NCBI GenBank assembly: GCA_964549595.1
Contig: CAZJWK010000137.1
Coordinates: 1-6,160 of the forward strand
Source: CAZQQN01 sp964549595
Lineage (GTDB): Bacteria > Bacteroidota > Bacteroidia > CAILMK01 > CAYYUA01
Reading direction: 5' to 3'
DNA length: 6,160 nucleotides
The translations under genes and the position numbers were made by a program. The notes under the pieces were generated by a model that did no database searches, was not told the origin of the DNA, and saw only the letters and a list, made by a program, of their open reading frames with translations. The first letter of the stretch is position 1; every line of letters begins with the position of its first letter. This document shows, piece after piece, positions 1 to 5,398 of this stretch.

Positions 1-2
1 AC

Positions 3-320
3 CAGCTTACGTTGACGGAGCAACAGCCATTCGATTTTTTATCCAAAGGGAAGCGGACCTACAATATTCAAGATATTAAGAGCGTCAGGTACGATGAAAA
101 ATTGAGAAAGCGCTCGACAGGACCGAGCCGTGGGGGAGGGGGGTCCCGGCAGTATATGGACTGTATGATTTATCTCGAGACTGAGAATGAGCATGATCAA
201 TTTTTTAAACACGAAACGCCCAAAGGGAAAAAATGGCTTGCCCTTCATCTGAACAAGATCCTAACAAGTGCCCACGGACATCATTCATCCGCACAAAAAT
301 TACGCGATAAATCGATTTAG
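3..320 (+). CDS. C-terminal part of a hypothetical protein (5' end outside window)
   Basis: The frame is open to the left edge of the window and ends at TAG 318-320, so this is the tail of a longer gene, about 105 residues visible. A TTG codon at 12 could serve as a start, but it has no ribosome binding site and the frame continues upstream, so it is probably internal. The visible part reads as alternating strands (a segment like YNIQDIKSVRYDE, then YMDCMIYLETE) followed by a helix (GKKWLALHLNKIL). That order resembles the end of a PH-like or other small alpha/beta domain, but I do not recognise a family. A glycine-rich turn (GPSRGGGGSRQY) joins the strands and is encoded by a G5-A-G6 run at 132-143. 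The last 18 or so residues are polar and look disordered. There is no signal peptide or membrane segment in the visible part. That it is a real gene is likely; the function is unknown. Confidence 0.6.
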   Translation, partial: QLTLTEQQPFDFLSKGKRTYNIQDIKSVRYDEKLRKRSTGPSRGGGGSRQYMDCMIYLETENEHDQFFKHETPKGKKWLALHLNKILTSAHGHHSSAQKLRDKSI

Positions 321-484
321 CAACAAAGGCCTGGAAACCTGACCTTCCAACAAAAGGCATCCTGAATAACTCAGGGCTTCTCTATAATGGTTGCCAATCA
401 GGTGCTAACATACTTCCTAAACACTTGAGCTAAGCAAAAACTAAAAAGGGTTTCCTAAAGTTCAAGAGAGGTAAAGAAAAAATT

Positions 485-547
485 AGGTGTGCCACGAGTT
501 TCTTTATTCCATTGGTTACTTCTTGCCCTGATAATCGTGGCACACCT
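485..547. repeat. Perfect 13-bp inverted repeat, 37-nt spacer
   Basis: AGGTGTGCCACGA at 485-497 is matched by its exact reverse complement TCGTGGCACACCT at 535-547. The flanking bases 484/548 and inner bases 498/534 do not pair, so the arms are sharply bounded. The 37-nt spacer is AT-rich. There is no obvious target-site duplication outside the arms, so a short mobile element is not supported. It could form a stem-loop in RNA or be a paired protein-binding site. Confidence 0.7.
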
Positions 548-660
548 GAGTAAACTGACCAGCCAAAACTACCACCAAAAGAAAATTTCCAGCCATCCTC
601 GAATTTCGACTAAATTTTGGGGAAACTCCAGGAATCATATGGTTTGCGTAAATCAAATCC

Positions 661-681
661 GCTGGGGGAGAACGCCCCAGT
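661..681 (+). other. GC-rich stem-loop
   Basis: CTGGGG at 662-667 pairs perfectly with CCCCAG at 675-680 around a 7-nt loop (GAGAACG), with a possible G-U closing pair at 661/681. No T-run follows (TAAATTGG), so it does not look like an intrinsic terminator. It may be part of a structured transcript with the hairpins on either side. Confidence 0.45.
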
Positions 682-770
682 AAATTGGTAGAAGTAGCCA
701 TTCCACTAAATCAACCAAAAATCAAACACAGCTTTGTTGCTTAACAAAAAAGTAATAGGAGGAATCTGCC

Positions 771-794
771 AGCTGGCGGGTAAAGCCGCTTTTT
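771..794 (+). terminator. Terminator-like hairpin 1 with T5 tract
   Basis: AGC (771-773) and GGC (775-777), with T774 bulged, pair with GCC (785-787) and GCT (788-790) around the loop GGGTAAA. The stem runs directly into T790-T794. This is the form of a Rho-independent terminator on the + strand. The bases just 5' also form the palindrome GCCAGCTGGC (768-777), which would compete with this stem. No gene lies within 450 nt upstream on this strand, so the transcript it would end is unknown. Confidence 0.5.
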
Positions 795-825
795 GGTCTC
801 CGTGGGAGAATTACCGGGTAACCAG

Positions 826-849
826 GGGCTCTACACGGAAGCCCTTTTT
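826..849 (+). terminator. Terminator-like hairpin 2 with T5 tract
   Basis: GGGCT (826-830) pairs with AGCCC (840-844) around a 9-nt loop, followed by T845-T849. It lies about 30 nt after hairpin 1. A competing helix can form: 799-804 (TCCGTG) with 834-839 (CACGGA), extended by 805-808 with 829-832 past a bulged A833. That helix would use half of this stem, so the two folds exclude each other. This is the pattern of an attenuator, but the regulated gene is not certain. Confidence 0.5.
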
Positions 850-921
850 ATAAACTAATTCATAGGCTAACCCTCTAAAACCAGTCCAAAAAAGGATTTA
901 AAATTAAAATGAATTTTTTTA

Positions 922-953
922 TTGACCTAACCCAACCCATTTCCTTAAATTTA
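922..953 (+). promoter_or_regulatory. Candidate promoter for the T9SS-sorted protein gene
   Basis: TTGACC at 922-927 and TTAAAT at 945-950 are spaced by 17 nt. Read in the Bacteroidota style, TTG at 922-924 lies 21 nt before TAAATTTA at 946-953, which matches the TAnnTTTG -7 box except in its last base. AT-rich sequence precedes it (around 890-920). Transcription would begin near 958-961, leaving a leader of about 47 nt before the ATG at 1007 and excluding the TTG at 965 as a sensible start. Confidence 0.45.
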
Positions 954-1006
954 CGTGTACGTTATTGAATTTGTCTTGTAATGGTAAAATTTTGGACCTT
1001 GATGGT

Positions 1007-2302
1007 ATGCAAAAAATAAGGTTATTACTTACGACTTTTCTTTTGGTATTGGGGTTTTTAAATGTAGGTGGTCAGAATTTGATTATTTTAGTAGAAGGTG
1101 AGTTATCTTCAAACGATCCAAATTATGACGTAGACAATAAGCGTGTAATTTTGGAAATAAGCGACTCTTTAGGAGGAAGGGCGGATACGGTAACTACCAG
1201 TTCCAGCGGCTCCTTTTTTGATACATTTAGTGTTCCAAGGTTTACAAGCGGAACGGTTAAAGCCAGTATTACCAACTGTAGAAATCAATATATTGCTGAT
1301 ACCCAATCTATCTTTACAGACACTTTCAAGCGGTTAGATTTTCGTTTGGATGCTTGTCCTTTCAATACTTTAACGTTAACGGGTTCTGTGAAAAAAGATC
1401 AACCCGTTGATAAAAATGCCATGGTTTATCTTTATGAGGCTGACAGAATGGGCCAAAAAAATCAGTTCAAAATAGCAGACTCCACTACTGTCGATAACAA
1501 GGGCAATTATATATTTACATCGTTAAATTTCACCAATTACCTTTTAAGGGCTAAGTTAACATCCCAGGATCCGAATTATGGGGATTACCTACCTACTTAC
1601 TTCAAGCGCGATAGCGGAAATGTGAGTGCAGCAACCTGGCCGAAAGGGGATTCAATCTCATTGCTTTCAGGAAGTGTTTTTAATACTTCCATTCATTTAA
1701 CCGATATCAATACCCCTCAGGGGCCGGGATTTATCAGTGGATATGTGGTTCAGGGAGATACCGGTAAAATAACAAGGTCAGCCAACCCCGCACGCGAAGT
1801 ACAAGTAACCCTTTTTAATGCCAATGACGAGCCAGTGGGCTTTAAAGAGACGGACAAATCGGGCTTTTATGAATTCCCGAACCTGGCTTTAGGAACTTAC
1901 AAATTAAGGGTGGAAATTCCTGGCAAACCTTGTCAGACCGAAGAAATTGAACTTACGGAGGAGGATTTAAGTGGTAGTGAAATCAATTACAAGGTCAGAA
2001 AAGATTCCATTACAAGGGCCAGCGAACTTTTATATGTTCAAAAGCCCCGGGTTGCTGAATTGAAGGTCTTCCCAAACCCTGTTGACGATCATTTAGGAAT
2101 AACCTTTCCTAAAAAAAGAGGAGGTAGCTTTGAATTAACGCTAAATACCCTTCAGGGTAAGACACTTTATCGAGAGGTCATTAATTCCCGGCCAAAACCG
2201 TTTTACAAAAGATTGGATATGCATGATTATCCCGAAGGAATTTACTTGCTTAGGCTAAAAACAGGTAATTCAGTAATTTACAGGCGAATTATAAAACAAT
2301 AA
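1007..2302 (+). CDS. Secreted multidomain protein with T9SS type A C-terminal sorting domain
   Basis: The ATG at 1007 is chosen over an in-frame TTG at 965 because it puts a normal signal peptide at the N-terminus: MQKIR, a hydrophobic core, then GGQ near residue 22. The protein is then 431 aa. Three beta-sandwich-like segments follow at roughly 24-118, 121-235 and 242-325. The third (FISGYVVQGDTG, DKSGFYEFPNLALGTYKLRVE) has the form of a carboxypeptidase-regulatory or CnaB-like fold, where a DxxGxYxFxxL motif is typical. The second ends in YLPTYF plus an AATW motif, which I have seen in other Bacteroidota exported proteins. The tail from about 350 (FPNPVDDHLG, then YPEGIYLLRL near the end) is a typical type A sorting domain, read by T9SS after Sec export and usually cleaved as the protein is attached to or released from the surface. 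No enzyme motif is visible; an adhesin or surface structural role is likely. The ECF sigma gene begins 92 nt downstream, with no clear terminator between. Confidence 0.88.
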   Translation: MQKIRLLLTTFLLVLGFLNVGGQNLIILVEGELSSNDPNYDVDNKRVILEISDSLGGRADTVTTSSSGSFFDTFSVPRFTSGTVKASITNCRNQYIADTQSIFTDTFKRLDFRLDACPFNTLTLTGSVKKDQPVDKNAMVYLYEADRMGQKNQFKIADSTTVDNKGNYIFTSLNFTNYLLRAKLTSQDPNYGDYLPTYFKRDSGNVSAATWPKGDSISLLSGSVFNTSIHLTDINTPQGPGFISGYVVQGDTGKITRSANPAREVQVTLFNANDEPVGFKETDKSGFYEFPNLALGTYKLRVEIPGKPCQTEEIELTEEDLSGSEINYKVRKDSITRASELLYVQKPRVAELKVFPNPVDDHLGITFPKKRGGSFELTLNTLQGKTLYREVINSRPKPFYKRLDMHDYPEGIYLLRLKTGNSVIYRRIIKQ

Positions 2303-2394
2303 CCCATGCTTGATCAGTACCAGAATATAGTGAAAAGAGGGGTGATGTTAGGAATCAGTCAATCAATAAAATTAGCACATTAGCCATTCAAAAT

Positions 2395-2985
2395 ATGGCC
2401 GACAGTATAAACATTCAATCGCTAATCGAGCGTTGCCATAAAGGAAAAAGGAAAGCGCAGTACGAGCTTTACCGCTACTGCTATTCCTTTCTTTTACCGG
2501 TATGTATGCGCTATGAAAGGAATGAAGAGGATGCCAGAGCTGTCCTCAATGAGGGATTTCTGAAAATCCTGGACAACCTTTCAAAATACAACCCGGAAAT
2601 ACCTTTTGAAGCTTGGTGTAAAAGAATCACAATAAACACAATCATTGATGCTTATCGGAAGGATCGCAAAAAACCCCAAACCATTGATTGCGACAATTTA
2701 ATTCAGGAGGGGGAAGAAAAAGGTGCTTCTTTAAACGAAGCTTTGGATATTTTTTCCTCAGACGATTTGGAAAAAATGCTTAAATCCTTACCAGCCAAAA
2801 GCAGGAAGGTTTTTAATCTGTATGCCATTGACGGCTATAGCCATAAAGAAATATGTGCTCAAATGGGAATTTCCGAGGGGACTTCGAAATGGCATTTGAA
2901 TTTTGCCCGTCAGAAGCTGGGTGAAATGCTTGAAAGTATGAAAAACCCTTCACCAAAAGAAAGTTATTATTATGAAACTGAATGA
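2395..2985 (+). CDS. ECF-type RNA polymerase sigma factor
   Basis: This 196-aa protein has the length and two-domain plan of an extracytoplasmic-function sigma-70 factor, which directs core RNA polymerase to a small set of promoters. Region 2 spans about 22-92: the helix with RNEEDARAVLNEGFLKIL, then FEAWCKRITINTIIDAYRK, which matches the conserved core-binding and -10-recognition helices (W74, N81, D85, R88). An acidic linker (about 98-123) leads to region 4 at about 124-180, where LPAKSRKVFNLYAIDGYSHKEI and the helix-turn-helix with MGISEGTSKWHLNFARQKL would bind the -35 element. No extra C-terminal domain is present. The ATG at 2395 has no strong Shine-Dalgarno sequence, which is usual in this phylum. 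The end overlaps the next gene by 14 nt, suggesting coupled translation. Such pairs usually mean that the next gene encodes a regulator of the sigma factor. The target promoters cannot be read from the window. Confidence 0.92.
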   Translation: MADSINIQSLIERCHKGKRKAQYELYRYCYSFLLPVCMRYERNEEDARAVLNEGFLKILDNLSKYNPEIPFEAWCKRITINTIIDAYRKDRKKPQTIDCDNLIQEGEEKGASLNEALDIFSSDDLEKMLKSLPAKSRKVFNLYAIDGYSHKEICAQMGISEGTSKWHLNFARQKLGEMLESMKNPSPKESYYYETE

Positions 2986-4279
2986 TATAGACAAACTCTT
3001 CAGGGATAAACTTGGGCATAAAAGGGTTGATTTTGATGAGCAATCCTGGAGGGATATGGAAAAGCTTCTGAATAAGCGGGAAAGAAGGAGAAGGCTTTTT
3101 TCATGGCTTTTCATTCTGCCATTTTTAGTGGCCTTATCAGCCGGAGGATACTATGCTTTTCAAAGTACCCTATTTGAAGGCAATGGGTCTACGGTAAAAG
3201 AAAATAAACCTGTATCTTCCGCGGATACAAGCCCTTCAGACAGGTTAAAAAACCAACAAAAAGCTGCTAATCCTTTGGAAAGAGCTGAAAAATCGGATCA
3301 AACTGCGAAGCCAACCAAGGATAAGTCAAAGCCTTCTGAGCGTGCTAATGATGTTGAGCAATTGAAGAATAAACCTGTCCAGGAAAAAGCACAATCAAGC
3401 CGGCCAATGGCTGCCGAAACCATTAACGATGAACCAGGCAAAAACAATGATGGTGAGACCACTCAAGACAGGACTAAGGTAAATTCTGATAATAACCAAA
3501 GCCAGAAGGCTGAAAAGTCCTCAAAAGAAAATACCCAACCGGCTATTGCCGGTGTCGTTAAGTTATCCAAATTGCCCAGCATACCCGGCAAACTCAACGC
3601 TTTCAGTTTGAAACCAAAAGAAGCCAGCCTATTGGAAGACTCGTTAAATATTTCTGACCCGTCAATTCCAGAACCTTTTGAAATTGGGCTTGCCGGAGGG
3701 TTGCAACTTTCCAGGAAGAACGCGGGCGATGCTTTTCAAAACTTTTCAACCCAGCCGGTATTGGGAGCCTATGTTCGGTGGCATCTCTTTAATAACCTGT
3801 ACGTTAATAGTGAATTGTTTTACCTGTACGATCCCTCCCCGGATTATAAGCGAACCGTAATCCGGCGTACTTATGATTTTGGCTACAAGGAGGAAGCCAC
3901 TACGCTTGATCTTGAAAGTATCCATTACTTACAGGTACCGGTATACTTAGATTATGGGATCGTTGGCTCGCATGGAATAACTGCGGGCATCAAAGGGAAG
4001 TGGCTAATGAACGCCAAAGGGCAACTGACAACAACCAATTCCTCTTCCTTAACGGGGGAGAAATCAACGGCCCATAAGGCATGGATTAGGCCCGAAGGCC
4101 TGAAATCCTTCCAATATGAAGCCATTCTGGGTTATAGGTATGACTACAATAACCGCCTGAGGTTCCAATTGAGAGGACTCTTTGGCTTACAACCAGTTAA
4201 AAGGGAAAAGGAAAGGTCTTTGGGGGATAATTACCATAACTCGGGTATCCAACTAATTCTGCAGTATCAATTGAATTAA
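2972..4279 (+). CDS. Membrane-anchored protein with PorT-like outer-membrane beta-barrel domain (putative anti-sigma fusion)
   Basis: The 435-aa protein has four parts. Residues 1-41 are charged (DIDKLFRDKLGHKRVDFDE, SWRDMEKLL, then KRERRRR), a head common next to sigma genes in Bacteroidota; it lacks the HxxxCxxC zinc motif of classic anti-sigma factors. Residues 42-62 form one hydrophobic helix; the basic residues before it place the head in the cytoplasm. Residues 68-232 are a low-complexity linker rich in K, S, N, Q, E and P. Residues 235-435 show alternating amphipathic strands with EIGLAGGL, a central YLQVPVYLDYGI motif and a final LILQYQL strand, as in the OMP_b-brl_2/PorT-like family. 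The start overlaps the sigma gene by 14 nt. By position it may restrain that sigma factor, which is inference. If the helix is instead a late-cleaved signal peptide (possible site near residue 58), the product would be an ordinary outer-membrane protein. Confidence 0.82.
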   Translation: MKLNDIDKLFRDKLGHKRVDFDEQSWRDMEKLLNKRERRRRLFSWLFILPFLVALSAGGYYAFQSTLFEGNGSTVKENKPVSSADTSPSDRLKNQQKAANPLERAEKSDQTAKPTKDKSKPSERANDVEQLKNKPVQEKAQSSRPMAAETINDEPGKNNDGETTQDRTKVNSDNNQSQKAEKSSKENTQPAIAGVVKLSKLPSIPGKLNAFSLKPKEASLLEDSLNISDPSIPEPFEIGLAGGLQLSRKNAGDAFQNFSTQPVLGAYVRWHLFNNLYVNSELFYLYDPSPDYKRTVIRRTYDFGYKEEATTLDLESIHYLQVPVYLDYGIVGSHGITAGIKGKWLMNAKGQLTTTNSSSLTGEKSTAHKAWIRPEGLKSFQYEAILGYRYDYNNRLRFQLRGLFGLQPVKREKERSLGDNYHNSGIQLILQYQLN

Positions 4280-4283
4280 AAGG
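4280..4283 (+). promoter_or_regulatory. Ribosome binding site that decides the lipoprotein start
   Basis: AAGG at 4280-4283, within TAAAAGG over the stop of the upstream gene, is the only Shine-Dalgarno-like run here. Three consecutive ATG codons follow at 4286, 4289 and 4292. Only the third gives a normal spacing of about 8 nt; the first would be 2 nt away. Confidence 0.4.
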
Positions 4284-4285
4284 CA

Positions 4286-5398
4286 ATGATGATGAAATAC
4301 GGGATTTTAATATTATTGATAATAATAACAGGCTTGGCCGGATGTGAGCAAGAAGAACTACCTGAGCCAAACGCTAATGATCCTGTCTTTTTTCTGTCAG
4401 GTTCTATTGAAGGCAAGTCTGATTCACTGAAGGCTGGGGAAGCGGGTTATTATTTGTATACTTATTTCACGAGTGATTCTAACAACCAATACCGATTGAC
4501 CGGCCATTTCAGTCCTACCGGTTGCAAAGATTGTCCGGAATCCCTTAAAATTGAATTGCCGGCCCATAAGAATTCAGAGGGCCGGCTTAACCTTGACGAA
4601 GCCTTGCAAACCGGTGATCACTCCTTCTATAACCCTTCACCTGTTTATGAAGTCAAATTCAATGCTATTCCAAAGGGTCCCGCCCCCCGGTCTTATATGT
4701 GGGATTTCGGGGATAGCCGTAGTGCTAAAAAGAAAAATATAACCCACTATTATCCTGTTGATGGCCCTGAAGATTATCAAACGGCTCTCCGGATTAATTA
4801 CAACAACGGGGAGTGCATCCGTACCATTAGTAAGCAGGTGGATCTTACTGATCAAAAATGCAGAACTAATTTTACAGTTAATCCAATCAATCAGACGGAA
4901 GTCATATTTCAATCTGAGGTGAATAACCTGGATACGCCCGCCAGTTACCGCTGGTATACAGACAGTTTACTGATTTCTAAAGCCAAGGACCCTACTTATG
5001 ATTTTCAAGACCCAGGGGTGTACAAAGTTTGCTTGGAGGCTGAAGGACAATCAGGGTGTACTGCTAACTATTGTCAAAGGGTGGACGTCTTTTCTAAGGG
5101 GTGTAACGGTAATTTTCGGTACCGGGTAAAAGGGGATACCACATGGGTTGATCCGGCTTTTGTAAACATAACTTGGCGGGATGAAAATGGTACTTTGTAC
5201 AAAACTGGCCGAAATCAACAACCCGATGAGAGTTATTTCCGGATTTTAGAAGCTAAGCCTTATGAGAATAATGAAAATGGGGAACCCACTTACAAGCTGA
5301 AGGTCGAATTTGATTGCAGGGTATACTCAAGCGGAAGTAGTAAACGGCTGAAGGATTTTAAAGGATTTATAGCGGTTGCCTATCCCGAACCTTCCTAA
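4286..5398 (+). CDS. PKD-domain lipoprotein, probably surface exposed
   Basis: The protein is 370 aa from the first ATG, or 368 aa if translation begins at the better-spaced third ATG (4292). A lipoprotein signal peptide ends in the lipobox LAGC, with Cys20 the lipid site. The next residues, EQEELPE, are acidic; in Bacteroidota, acidic residues just after this cysteine act as a surface export signal, so outer-leaflet display is likely. Residues 30-125 form a first domain with a GCKDC (CxxC) motif at 79-83. A PKD-like fold at about 120-187 has the canonical WDFGD (139-143). A second at about 193-269 ends in the typical PTYDFQDPGVYKVCLEAEG. Residues 273-370 are unrecognised. Nine cysteines besides the lipidated one suggest disulfides. 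PKD folds commonly mediate protein or polysaccharide binding; no catalytic motif is seen. It starts 6 nt after the beta-barrel gene, so the two are almost certainly co-transcribed, and it may partner the barrel. Confidence 0.85.
   Translation: MMMKYGILILLIIITGLAGCEQEELPEPNANDPVFFLSGSIEGKSDSLKAGEAGYYLYTYFTSDSNNQYRLTGHFSPTGCKDCPESLKIELPAHKNSEGRLNLDEALQTGDHSFYNPSPVYEVKFNAIPKGPAPRSYMWDFGDSRSAKKKNITHYYPVDGPEDYQTALRINYNNGECIRTISKQVDLTDQKCRTNFTVNPINQTEVIFQSEVNNLDTPASYRWYTDSLLISKAKDPTYDFQDPGVYKVCLEAEGQSGCTANYCQRVDVFSKGCNGNFRYRVKGDTTWVDPAFVNITWRDENGTLYKTGRNQQPDESYFRILEAKPYENNENGEPTYKLKVEFDCRVYSSGSSKRLKDFKGFIAVAYPEPS

Larger units (their letters stand above)
321..1006. other. Gene-free, hairpin-rich intergenic region
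   Basis: About 690 nt lie between the first gene's stop and the ATG of the T9SS protein, with no credible coding sequence on either strand. The open frames present (64 aa on + from GTG 489, 61 aa on - at 516-701) overlap each other, lack ribosome binding sites and resemble nothing known to me. The stretch holds a perfect 13-bp inverted repeat (485-547), a GC-rich hairpin (661-681), two terminator-like hairpins (771-794 and 826-849) and a promoter-like pair (922-953). A small hairpin CCTGA/TCAGG at 361-375 has no T-tract and is a poor terminator. TATAAT occurs at 383-388 without a convincing upstream box. A noncoding RNA or leader is possible. Confidence 0.6.

Noticed and set aside
39..248. 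69-aa frame on - inside the first gene
   Set aside because: It is antisense to a frame that reads as a globular domain and shows no domain of its own.
489..683. 64-aa frame on + with a hydrophobic N-terminus
   Set aside because: GTG start inside an inverted repeat, no ribosome binding site, no recognisable domain after the hydrophobic part, and a hairpin covering its end. An overlapping antisense frame (516-701) is equally open.
768..844. Resemblance to a c-di-GMP-I riboswitch (GGGTAAAGCC, later ACCGGGTAACC)
   Set aside because: Only short fragments match. The tetraloop and receptor helices of that family cannot be placed, so I do not name it.
965..1006. TTG start for the T9SS protein
   Set aside because: It would add 14 polar residues ahead of a good signal peptide and lies almost on the predicted transcription start. 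ATG 1007 fits better.
2813..3043. 76-aa frame on - across the sigma/barrel junction
   Set aside because: It is antisense to the region 4 helix-turn-helix and the head of the next gene, both clearly coding.
3678..3860. 60-aa frame on + inside the barrel gene
   Set aside because: It is an out-of-frame shadow of the beta-barrel domain.
4551..4912. Frames on + (4551-4742) and - (4637-4912) inside the lipoprotein gene
   Set aside because: They are shadows of the PKD-encoding frame with no independent signals.
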